DNA of 15,535 nucleotides from Spirochaetia bacterium. Lineage in GTDB: Bacteria; Spirochaetota; Spirochaetia; Treponematales; Treponemataceae. Position numbers and translations under genes: made by a program. Location: the NCBI GenBank assembly GCA_900767955.1, contig CAAGBC010000023.1:1-15535 (forward strand). Direction: 5' to 3'. Position 1 is the stretch's first letter. Each line of letters begins with the position of its first letter. This document shows positions 5,309 through 11,756 of this stretch, piece after piece. The notes below the pieces were generated by a model, which was not told the DNA's origin, made no database searches, and saw only the letters and a program-made list of their open reading frames with translations.

Positions 5309-6336
5309 TATGATAATAATTGCAAAATCATTGATTTGCATTCCTGATCCTTGAAGCGGAAACAAGCTTTATCAAAATAAAATCTTAATTGTTTAATAAA
5401 TAAATCGTTTTTTTTGAGCATAACGTAATTTATATCATGATCATTTATATCCAGAACAAGTTTATTTTTATTTGTTAAATCCGCGCGTTTATCACAATAT
5501 ATAATTGATTCGTTTGGATATTCACGCAACGCATAATCTTTTTTTCTAAAATGGATTGTACATAAATAATTGTTTTTTCCTACCATTTTTTTGATGAAGC
5601 TTGAATTGTCATCTAAATATAATCCCTGAGCTGAATAAGTCTGATAATCACTTCCGGCAAAAGCACGATTAAAGGCAGAATCTAATTGTGCATTTGATAC
5701 ATTTTCGTTGAAATAGTTTTCCATGACATATCCATCCCCACGAAGTATTTTTGTATTTTTTCTTAATCTTTCATTTATCCCTAAAGCTGAATAATACGGA
5801 TTTAAGATTGAAACAGGATTCGAACACATATACACAGGAACATATCGAACTGGAGTTCCAGGCGCGCGAGAGATAGAAGTGTGAATTGATTGAAATTTTG
5901 TAATTTCTTTATAGCAATAATCGTTTGATTCCGATTGAAATTCATCATAAAAAAGTGTTTCAATATCATTGAAAAAATGGCTGTATTTTTTAAGTGTATT
6001 AGCTGAATTAATTGAAAGAGCATAACCACAGTTTTCGTTATCCAACCATAATTCATGATATTTTCCGCGTAATTTTGAAACCGAAATCATGTCTGATTCA
6101 GGATAAAAAATTTCTTTAACATCTTTAAAAAATTTTTCTGCACAATCTTCAAGTTCATAATCATAGCGATAAAGAATCCCGAACTTTTTTTTATTTTCTT
6201 TAAAATCCTTTACTAAAATTCTTGAAAATTCTGTTGTTTTACCGGCGGATCTATTCGATTGAGTGATAAATATTTCAGGGATTCGACCATATAAATCTTT
6301 TTGGCTTAATAATTTTTTTGCGGAATAATATTCCAT
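5305..6336 (-). CDS. DNA packaging ATPase (phi29 gp16-type encapsidation protein)
   Basis: 343 aa against 332 in phi29 gp16; the motor that translocates genomic DNA into the prohead. The N-terminal ATPase domain has a P-loop SNRSAGKTT (27-35), a Walker B LFYDEF (128-133; D131, E132) and a motif C/sensor-like YMCSNPVS (169-176, N173). R29 sits within the P-loop as in gp16 (GGRGVGKT). The first glycine of the Walker A is replaced by Ser27. Residues from about 205 onwards should correspond to the RNase H-like, nucleic-acid-binding C-terminal domain, ending basic and aromatic. It is the only recognised protein gene on the minus strand, with its own promoter (6406-6378) and AAAGGATGA ribosome site (6350-6342). 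The candidate pRNA lies immediately downstream. The gp10-like portal is encoded at 10812. Confidence 0.95.
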   Translation of the reverse strand: MEYYSAKKLLSQKDLYGRIPEIFITQSNRSAGKTTEFSRILVKDFKENKKKFGILYRYDYELEDCAEKFFKDVKEIFYPESDMISVSKLRGKYHELWLDNENCGYALSINSANTLKKYSHFFNDIETLFYDEFQSESNDYCYKEITKFQSIHTSISRAPGTPVRYVPVYMCSNPVSILNPYYSALGINERLRKNTKILRGDGYVMENYFNENVSNAQLDSAFNRAFAGSDYQTYSAQGLYLDDNSSFIKKMVGKNNYLCTIHFRKKDYALREYPNESIIYCDKRADLTNKNKLVLDINDHDINYVMLKKNDLFIKQLRFYFDKACFRFKDQECKSMILQLLSY

Positions 6337-6358
6337 ATTTCATCATCCTTTGTTTTAG

Positions 6359-6387
6359 TTGAAATTTTCTTGATTTTATTATATATT
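6359..6387 (+). promoter_or_regulatory. Promoter of late operon A (holin to capsid)
   Basis: TTGAAA (6359-6364) and TATATT (6382-6387) with a 17-base spacer. The start is expected near 6394 and the leader carries AAGGACGTGA (6415-6424) before ATG 6430. It overlaps the ATPase promoter back to back across their -10 boxes. Both boxes deviate modestly from consensus, unlike the perfect early promoter, which would suit activator control. Confidence 0.7.
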
Positions 6388-6406
6388 AAAAGTAAATATA
6401 AAACAA
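6378..6406 (-). promoter_or_regulatory. Promoter of the packaging ATPase, overlapping the late promoter
   Basis: On the minus strand TTGTTT (6406-6401) and TATAAT (6383-6378) are 17 bases apart. The expected start is near 6371, giving a 35-base leader with AAAGGATGA before ATG 6336. Its -10 box shares bases 6382-6383 with the -10 of the divergent late promoter, so two polymerases cannot be bound at once. Confidence 0.75.
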
Positions 6407-6429
6407 ATGTTTAGAAGGACGTGAGAATA

Positions 6430-6675
6430 ATGGATGTTGGAACAGTAACAAATTTAATCACAGCAGTAGGTTTTCCAATAGTAGCTTGTATTTATATGGC
6501 TAAGTATATTACAAAAAATAATGAAAATACTAGAAATCAGATCGAAAATCTGAATGATGAAAGAAAAACAGTATTGGCAGATATGAAGGAAAGTATCGAT
6601 AATAATACAAGAGTTATTGAAAAAATGTATGAATATTTCTCAAGAGAATCAAAAAAAGGAGATGATTTGAAGTGA
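6430..6675 (+). CDS. Holin-like small membrane protein (YvrJ/BhlA-like)
   Basis: 81 aa from ATG 6430. A GTG at 6421 is in frame, but it is part of the AAGGACGTGA ribosome site that also precedes two other late genes, so ATG 6430 is preferred. One hydrophobic segment (VTNLITAVGFPIVACIYMAKYI, about 5-26) with the GFPIVxxxYM pattern typical of YvrJ/BhlA-type holin-like proteins is followed by a charged, helical cytoplasmic tail. It directly precedes the endolysin gene, whose GTG start overlaps its stop (GTGA), the usual holin-endolysin cassette. It would permeabilise the membrane to release or activate the endolysin. Confidence 0.75.
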   Translation: MDVGTVTNLITAVGFPIVACIYMAKYITKNNENTRNQIENLNDERKTVLADMKESIDNNTRVIEKMYEYFSRESKKGDDLK

Positions 6676-7271
6676 AAAAAAATGTACTGAAAAGCCTTGA
6701 CTGGGCGATTCGAACAGCAAATGACAATTCACACGGATACGATCAGAGAAATCGATTAGGAAATCCGGACTATGATTGTAGTTCATTCATTAGTCAGGCA
6801 TTAATCGAAGGCGGTTTCGACATAAAAAAAGGCAGCACAACAAGAACATTATTGAATCAGTTAATCACAGAAGGTTTTCAAATTGTGTCAGACACAAACA
6901 ACCTTCCAGGAGATATATTTTTGAATCCAGGAGAGCATATTATCATGATGTGCGGAAATGGAAACATTGTTCACGCATCCATCAACGAAAAAGGAAAGAC
7001 TGTTGGCGGAGTTCCGGGAGATCAGACCGGCAAGGAAATTTGCACAAGAAAATTTTACACTCCAAAAAATGGATGGAAATATCACTTAAGATATTTTGAA
7101 ATAAAAAATAAACCTGAAATCACTGATGATTTAATTCTAGACATAATCAAGGGAAATTATGGAAATGGAAAAGTAAGAAAAGAAAAGCTTGAAAGCATGG
7201 GATTCTCATCAGATGAAATCAAAGAAATTCAAAAAATGGTAAATAAAAAATTGAAAGAAGGTGAAAAATAG
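6672..7271 (+). CDS. Endolysin: NlpC/P60-like peptidase with Cpl-7-type wall-binding repeat
   Basis: 199 aa, GTG start at 6672 behind AAAGGAGATGA. Residues 1-142 fit the phage peptidoglycan hydrolase family of the NlpC/P60 clan (Amidase_5-like): YDCSSFISQALIEGGF holds the predicted nucleophile C36, LPGDIFL leads to GEHIIMM with the catalytic His H89, and NIVHAS has H101. Residues 152-194 (DDLILDIIKGNYGNGKVRKE, then KLESMGFSSDEIKEIQKMVN) match the Cpl-7 (CW_7) repeat, which binds muropeptides of many Gram-positive walls. There is one such repeat only. No signal peptide is seen, so export depends on the holin. Unlike phi29, whose lysis genes follow the tail genes, this cassette precedes the capsid gene. 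Confidence 0.88.
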   Translation: MKKNVLKSLDWAIRTANDNSHGYDQRNRLGNPDYDCSSFISQALIEGGFDIKKGSTTRTLLNQLITEGFQIVSDTNNLPGDIFLNPGEHIIMMCGNGNIVHASINEKGKTVGGVPGDQTGKEICTRKFYTPKNGWKYHLRYFEIKNKPEITDDLILDIIKGNYGNGKVRKEKLESMGFSSDEIKEIQKMVNKKLKEGEK

Positions 7272-7606
7272 TGAGAAAATCGAAAGAAGAATTAATTGAA
7301 GAATTTAAAGTTATAGCCGGTGAAAATGTAACATCAGATGAATCAATTGCTTTTTTAGAAAATTTATCTGATTCAATGGAAGTTGAAGAAGCTTCAGAAG
7401 ATGAAGTTGATTGGAAAGCTAAATATGATGAGCTTGATATGGAATGGAGAAAGAAATACATTGAAAGATTTTCGGAAGGGGCAGATCCGGAAGATGATCC
7501 AGAAGATGATCCAGAAGATGATCCGGAAGAAGAAAGAGCTGAAAACATCAGCTATGATGATTTATTTGAAGAGAAAAAAGAAAAGAAAGAAGAAGAGGAG
7601 GAATAA
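7271..7606 (+). CDS. Acidic protein preceding the capsid gene, scaffold-like
   Basis: 111 aa, strongly acidic. GTG start at 7271 overlaps the last base of the endolysin stop (taGTG), with AAGGTGA upstream. An N-terminal helix (KEELIEEFKVIAGE), a central WKAKYDELDMEWRKKYIERF segment (48-67) and four tandem DPED/DPEE units (about 72-87) end in a Lys/Glu tail. Its position immediately before the major capsid gene matches phi29 gene 7, the 98-residue scaffolding protein, and the WKxKYDELDxxWRxKYxxRF pattern occurs in small phage proteins located upstream of capsid genes. Scaffolding is therefore a reasonable inference but not proven. The ribosome site of the capsid gene lies in its last codons. 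Confidence 0.65.
   Translation: MRKSKEELIEEFKVIAGENVTSDESIAFLENLSDSMEVEEASEDEVDWKAKYDELDMEWRKKYIERFSEGADPEDDPEDDPEDDPEEERAENISYDDLFEEKKEKKEEEEE
7484..7531 (+). repeat. Four tandem 12-bp units encoding DPED
   Basis: GATCCRGAAGAT is repeated four times (7484-7495, 7496-7507, 7508-7519, and 7520-7531 with a last-base change), giving acidic Asp-Pro-Glu-Asp units. Near-identity at the DNA level implies recent slippage expansion, so copy number is probably variable. Confidence 0.9.
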
Positions 7607-7609
7607 AAA

Positions 7610-8980
7610 ATGCCTACAACACCAAGACAGGTCACATTAACAAATAGCAGTGTTGACATTTTAAACGCAATTAGAAATAATGCATCAACACAGTATCAGA
7701 ATAAAGTCCCAGTTGCGACAGCGGATGCTGATGTCATAAAGTCAATCGGCGCTGTGCTTATGGATTATCCAACACTTTTGAATGAATTTACAAATGCTTT
7801 AATTAACAGAATCGGAAGAGTTTATATTCAATCAAAATTATATGAAAATCCGCTTGCAGTTCTCAAGAAAGGGATTCTTGAATTCGGAGAAAGTACAGAA
7901 GAAATTTTCATTGCAATGGCGAAGCCTTTTCAGTATGATCCGGAATTTGCAGAAACAAATGTATTCAAAAGAGAGATTCCTGATTTAAAATCAGCATTTC
8001 ATGTTATCAATTATAAAAAATTCTTCAAAACAACTGTTCAGGAACAGGACTGGAACAGAGCATTTTTAAGCGCTGAAGGAGTTGCAGATGTACTTGAAAA
8101 AACAATTGAACAGCTTTATACAGGCGCGAACTATTGCGAATACATGGCGACAAAATATCTTGTTGCAAAAACAATATTAAACGGATTCTGCTATCCAGTG
8201 TCAGTAACTCCAGTTACAGACACAGCCACAGCGCAGGATTTAATCGTTGATGTTAAGAGAATCGCAAATGATTTTACATTTATGAAAGACAAATACAACA
8301 TTGCGAAAGTTAAGACAAAATGCGTTAAATCAGAGCAGGTTATTTTAATTGATCAAGGCGCTGATGCATTAATTGACGTAAAAGTTCTTGCAGTTGCTTT
8401 TAACATGAGTGTTACAGATATTCAGACAAGAAAAATTGTGATTGACGGATTCGGTGATCTTGACGAAGAATGTCTTGCAGACCTTTTTGAAGATACAGAT
8501 TCAACATATCATGAATTTACATCCGCAGAAAAAGAAGCCTTGAATTCAATTCCATTAATGTTAATGGATGAAGATTTCCTTATGATTTATGATAATTTAA
8601 TTGAAGTGAGAGATCTTGAAAATGGTGAAGGACTTTCAAGAAATTACTGGCTACATAATTGGAAAACACTTTCAATTTCACCATTTGCAAATTGTGCAAT
8701 TTTTGTCCCTGCAACTCCAACAGTAACAGGAATCACAGTGACTCCATCAACAGCAACAGTTGCTCCAGGAAGTACACTTCCACTTGTTGTAGAAGTTGCA
8801 ACTACTAACTTTGCACCTGAAACAGTAACATATTCGAGCAACAATGCTAATGTAACTGTTAATGCATCCGGAGTTGTTACTGTTGGAGAAGAAGCAACAG
8901 GAACTGCAACAATTACAGTAACAAGTGTATATGATAGCACAGTCACAGCAACAGTTGCGTTGACAATATCAGGTGAATAG
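7610..8980 (+). CDS. Major capsid protein (phi29 gp8-type) with C-terminal Ig-like domain
   Basis: 456 aa against 448 in phi29 gp8. Residues 1-365 should be the HK97-like shell fold; the N-terminal part (TNSSVDILNAIRNNAS, IGAVLMDYPTLLNEFTNALI, then RIGRVYIQSKLYENPLAVLK) is characteristic of the picovirus capsid family. Residues 367-456 form a BIG_2-like Ig domain (VTGITVTPSTATVAPGSTLP, then SGVVTVGEEATGTATITVTS), the same domain architecture as gp8, where it decorates the capsid surface. The strong GAGGAGG ribosome site (7595-7601) fits high expression, as does the terminator right after the gene. Codons of the Ig part are rich in ACA/GTT, giving a local Thr/Val bias. Confidence 0.95.
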   Translation: MPTTPRQVTLTNSSVDILNAIRNNASTQYQNKVPVATADADVIKSIGAVLMDYPTLLNEFTNALINRIGRVYIQSKLYENPLAVLKKGILEFGESTEEIFIAMAKPFQYDPEFAETNVFKREIPDLKSAFHVINYKKFFKTTVQEQDWNRAFLSAEGVADVLEKTIEQLYTGANYCEYMATKYLVAKTILNGFCYPVSVTPVTDTATAQDLIVDVKRIANDFTFMKDKYNIAKVKTKCVKSEQVILIDQGADALIDVKVLAVAFNMSVTDIQTRKIVIDGFGDLDEECLADLFEDTDSTYHEFTSAEKEALNSIPLMLMDEDFLMIYDNLIEVRDLENGEGLSRNYWLHNWKTLSISPFANCAIFVPATPTVTGITVTPSTATVAPGSTLPLVVEVATTNFAPETVTYSSNNANVTVNASGVVTVGEEATGTATITVTSVYDSTVTATVALTISGE

Positions 8981-9028
8981 TCTATAATAGATGTATAAGA
9001 TATATTTTATAGAATTTTGCCAGCTCAG

Positions 9029-9057
9029 AAAGGCGCTTGATTTTCAGGCGCTTTTTT
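9029..9057 (+). terminator. Intrinsic terminator after the capsid gene
   Basis: GCGCTTGA (9033-9040) pairs with TCAGGCGC (9044-9051), one T-G pair, tiny T loop, followed by TTTTTT (9052-9057). It lies about 50 bases after the capsid stop codon and would end or attenuate late operon A. Confidence 0.92.
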
Positions 9058-9065
9058 GCTATAAT
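9037..9065 (+). promoter_or_regulatory. Promoter embedded in the capsid terminator
   Basis: TTGATT (9037-9042) lies in the terminator stem-loop, and TATAAT (9060-9065) with TG at 9057-9058 (extended -10) follows after exactly 17 bases. The predicted start is near 9072, giving either a transcript of about 114 nt ending at 9185 or read-through into operon B. Confidence 0.6.
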
Positions 9066-9084
9066 AATTTATGTAAAGAATCCA

Positions 9085-9112
9085 TTGACAAACCTTTTTG
9101 AAATTTTAGCAT
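9085..9112 (+). promoter_or_regulatory. Possible weak promoter between the two terminators
   Basis: A perfect TTGACA (9085-9090) is followed after 16 bases by TAGCAT (9107-9112), which matches the -10 consensus at four of six positions. A start near 9119 would give a roughly 66-nt RNA ending at the next terminator. The weak -10 makes this tentative. Confidence 0.3.
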
Positions 9113-9141
9113 TAAAAAAGTTTTCCTAAAATAACCCCCCC

Positions 9142-9185
9142 AAATAAAGTGTAACTTGTGATATAGTTGCACTTTATTTTTTTTT
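9142..9185 (+). terminator. Strong intrinsic terminator upstream of the tail operon
   Basis: A 15-bp stem (AAATAAAGTGTAACT at 9142-9156 with 9165-9179, one T-G pair) has an 8-base loop and is followed by an uninterrupted T-run to 9185. Seven cytosines (9135-9141) directly precede it. It is the second terminator within 160 bases. Confidence 0.92.
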
Positions 9186-9195
9186 AATTTATAAT
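9167..9195 (+). promoter_or_regulatory. Putative promoter of late operon B
   Basis: TTGCAC (9167-9172), within the right arm of the terminator hairpin, and TATAAT (9190-9195) are separated by 17 bases. The expected start is near 9202, leaving about 20 bases with AAGGACGTGA (9207-9216) before ATG 9223. Without it the tail genes would depend on read-through of two terminators. Confidence 0.55.
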
Positions 9196-9206
9196 AAAAA
9201 AAAAGG

Positions 9207-9216
9207 AAGGACGTGA
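9207..9216 (+). promoter_or_regulatory. Extended Shine-Dalgarno element AAGGACGTGA
   Basis: The same 10-mer occurs before three late genes: 6415-6424 (holin), here (tail knob) and 13013-13022 (fibre). It matches the full anti-SD complement AAGGAGGTGA except at one position, and decides the ATG starts 6430, 9223 and 13027 over the GTG contained in it. Confidence 0.75.
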
Positions 9217-9222
9217 AAAAAA

Positions 9223-10794
9223 ATGAGTATAGTGCAGCCAGCTGGAGTTGTTCACTTGTTGCGTGGCGTTCCGTTGGATCCATCGCAAGAACATACATTA
9301 TATTTTACTTCTCAAGCAAATCAAAAAGCATATTTCTCATCAATGGCGGTTAGTTCCTGGAGCGGAGTATCCTATATAAGAACATCATCCGGAACTGTTA
9401 AAATTCAGGGAAATATTGATGATTATTTGAATTGTAATTACATGTATTTTTCAAACAATGGATTTTCAAACAAAACAATTTATGCTTTTATCAAAAAAAT
9501 AAATTATATTAACAATATAACATTTGAAGTAGAATTTGAAGTTGACGAAATTCAAACGTGGTTAATTGAAATAATAAATGGATTAAAAGAATGTTATGTT
9601 ATTAGAGAGCATGCAGTCACAGATTCGTACATTGACAACACTGAACAAGAGGATGTTCCGATAGGAATTCGTGAAAAAGACACGATAAAACAAACTATTG
9701 ATTTTAATTATATGAAAGCCTATTATATCAGACCGCGAGATTCGGCAAGTGATTATCCTACACCTGATATTTGCAATTATATTTCAGGAGTTTATGTATC
9801 AGAAGATTATAACCTGGCATATAGTTCAGCTTTTGGATCTGATGAATCTGGAATATTATGGGATGCAATTTATGGCGGAATTGGAGTAAATGATACAATA
9901 GCATTGAAACTTATGCCATCACATTCAAGCTCCAATTTTATCGCAAGACCGACAACCGGTTATCATGGCAATGGAATGGTTAGAACGACGGATTTCAATA
10001 TTCCGTTATACACCGGACAAATTAACGGATATACCCCGGTTAATTCGAAATGTTTTTCAAATCAATTTTATAAAATAACAATCGCAAACGCAGACGGAGA
10101 ACAAAATCAACTTTCACTTGATGATTTTCTCGTTCCGTTACAAGCGACACAAACATTCAAACTTATTGAAAGCATGGATGTTGAACCTTCTATTTGTTTA
10201 TATCCAACGAACTTCAGATATTCAGGTGTTAATTATAATCAAGGAATCTCACTTGGAGCAATGCCAACATGTGCATTGACAAAAGATAATTACAGAGATT
10301 ATATTTCACAACATCAGAATTCATTGAGAATTCAACAAATGACAATGGCAATGAATTCTATGCAATCAATCGGATCAGGCGGATGGAACGCAATGCCAGG
10401 TGTAATTTCAAACGTTGCCGGTTATGTTGCAAATATGGAAGATCTAAAGCTTCAACCAAATTCTGTTTCAGGACTTGCAAATTCAAATGGCAATATGAAA
10501 TCAATGATGCAGATGTATAAGTTTACTATAAGAGTAACCGCTCCAGACTATGCATCAATTGAAAGAATAGATAAATTCTTTACAATGTACGGATACAGAA
10601 CTAATAAAGTGAAAGTTCCAAACATATCTAGCAGACCTTATTTCAATTATACAAAAACAATGAATTGTAAAATTGTTGGAAATATGCCGGCGGATGCGAT
10701 TGCAAAAGTTCAGAATTATTTCAATTCAGGAATAACATTTTGGAAAAATGCTTCCGTTGTTGGAAATTATTCTGTTAACAACCAACCAACATAA
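9223..10794 (+). CDS. Tail knob protein (phi29 gp9-type)
   Basis: 523 aa against 599 in phi29 gp9. The N-terminal half shows the gp9 pattern: VHLLRGVPLDPSQEHTLYFT, SQANQKAYFSS, NTIYAFI-like strands (KTIYAFIKKINYINNITFEV) and EFEVDEIQTWLIEI, followed by CYVIREHAVTD. This protein forms the hexameric distal tail tube and knob through which DNA is ejected. Residues about 367-426 (RIQQMTMAMNSMQSIGSGGW, NAMPGVISNVAGYVANMEDL, then a QPNSVSGLANSNGNM stretch) correspond to the long hydrophobic loops that plug the tail and insert into the host membrane in phi29; here they are shorter than in gp9. The C-terminal part (YKFTIRVTAPDYASIERIDK, then FFTMYGYRTNKV) is the most conserved-looking section. It is the first gene of operon B, followed after 17 bases by the portal gene. 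Confidence 0.93.
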   Translation: MSIVQPAGVVHLLRGVPLDPSQEHTLYFTSQANQKAYFSSMAVSSWSGVSYIRTSSGTVKIQGNIDDYLNCNYMYFSNNGFSNKTIYAFIKKINYINNITFEVEFEVDEIQTWLIEIINGLKECYVIREHAVTDSYIDNTEQEDVPIGIREKDTIKQTIDFNYMKAYYIRPRDSASDYPTPDICNYISGVYVSEDYNLAYSSAFGSDESGILWDAIYGGIGVNDTIALKLMPSHSSSNFIARPTTGYHGNGMVRTTDFNIPLYTGQINGYTPVNSKCFSNQFYKITIANADGEQNQLSLDDFLVPLQATQTFKLIESMDVEPSICLYPTNFRYSGVNYNQGISLGAMPTCALTKDNYRDYISQHQNSLRIQQMTMAMNSMQSIGSGGWNAMPGVISNVAGYVANMEDLKLQPNSVSGLANSNGNMKSMMQMYKFTIRVTAPDYASIERIDKFFTMYGYRTNKVKVPNISSRPYFNYTKTMNCKIVGNMPADAIAKVQNYFNSGITFWKNASVVGNYSVNNQPT

Positions 10795-10811
10795 AAGGAG
10801 ATGAGAAACAA

Positions 10812-11756
10812 ATGGGAAAAAGAAGAGTTGGAACACTTTTTGGTCAATCTCTTGTAAAAAATAATGCAGCTTATAATTTGTACTATGAGAGATTGAAAGC
10901 AATAGCCATTTCTGTATTTGAATGGGAAGGACTTCCAGAAAGTGTAAATAAATGGTATCTTGAACGAACCATCACAGAAAGAGGAAGCGCGCTTGTTTTT
11001 GAAGATGAAATTTTGATGAATCCAAATGCAAAAAACAAAGGTGGGATTTTTGGATTGCCTTGGACACAAAAAGGGAAATATGATAAATATATGTTTCCGC
11101 TTAAAAGACAGGCTTATGCGAACAATGGTTATAGGATAAATAGAAACAAAAGTAATTCTGTAATCGTTTATGATAACGTTTTAAAAAGTTCAATAATTCC
11201 AGGAATAAGATATTATGCTGACAGGCTTTATAACATGGATCGAGTTGTAGATGTTAATGTAAACGCGCAGAAAACACCAGTTTTGATTAAATGCGGAGAA
11301 ACGCAAAAACTTACTTTGTTAAATGCTTACAAGGAATATGATGGAAATCAACCTTTTATTTTTGCTAGTGATGATTTCAATCAAGAAAATTTCACAACTT
11401 TAAACACCGGAGCGCCTTATGTTGCAGATCAGATACATGAATTGAAAAGTCGCATATGGAACGAAGCATTGACATTCATTGGAGTTTCAAATGTTTCAGT
11501 TCAGAAAAAAGAGCGCCTGATTCGTGATGAAGTGCAGCAAGAACAGGGCGGAACGATCGCAAGCAGATATACAAGATTAATCACAAGGAAAGAAGCTTGT
11601 GAAAAAATGAATAGATTATGGGCGGATTATCTTGGAAATGAAATAGAAGTTAGATTCAGAAAATTTTCCGACACAGATCTAGATCTTCCAGGCAATGAAG
11701 CCTATGAAGGAGAGTATGAAGCGGAGCAGGAAGGCGGTGAATTAATAAATGGCTAA
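10812..11756 (+). CDS. Upper collar / portal connector protein (phi29 gp10-type)
   Basis: 314 aa against 309 in phi29 gp10. It forms the dodecameric head-tail connector at the packaging vertex, the docking site of pRNA and ATPase. Recognisable segments are YERLKAIAISVFEWEGLPES near the N-terminus, VNVNAQKTPVLIKCGETQKL (about 148-167), YKEYDGNQPFIFASDDF, and WNEALTFIGVSNVSVQKKER followed by LIRDEV (about 217-240), all close to gp10. KEACEKMNRLW continues the family pattern. The N-terminus is basic (MGKRRVG), as expected for the part of gp10 implicated in pRNA binding. The C-terminal tail is acidic (YEGEYEAEQEGGE). The gene overlaps the lower collar gene by 8 bases, so connector and collar are translated in step. 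AAAGGAGATGA precedes the ATG. Confidence 0.96.
   Translation: MGKRRVGTLFGQSLVKNNAAYNLYYERLKAIAISVFEWEGLPESVNKWYLERTITERGSALVFEDEILMNPNAKNKGGIFGLPWTQKGKYDKYMFPLKRQAYANNGYRINRNKSNSVIVYDNVLKSSIIPGIRYYADRLYNMDRVVDVNVNAQKTPVLIKCGETQKLTLLNAYKEYDGNQPFIFASDDFNQENFTTLNTGAPYVADQIHELKSRIWNEALTFIGVSNVSVQKKERLIRDEVQQEQGGTIASRYTRLITRKEACEKMNRLWADYLGNEIEVRFRKFSDTDLDLPGNEAYEGEYEAEQEGGELING

Noticed and set aside
7219..7548. Minus-strand frame rich in serine-glycine repeats
   Set aside because: It is the antisense shadow of the DPED repeat in the scaffold-like gene.
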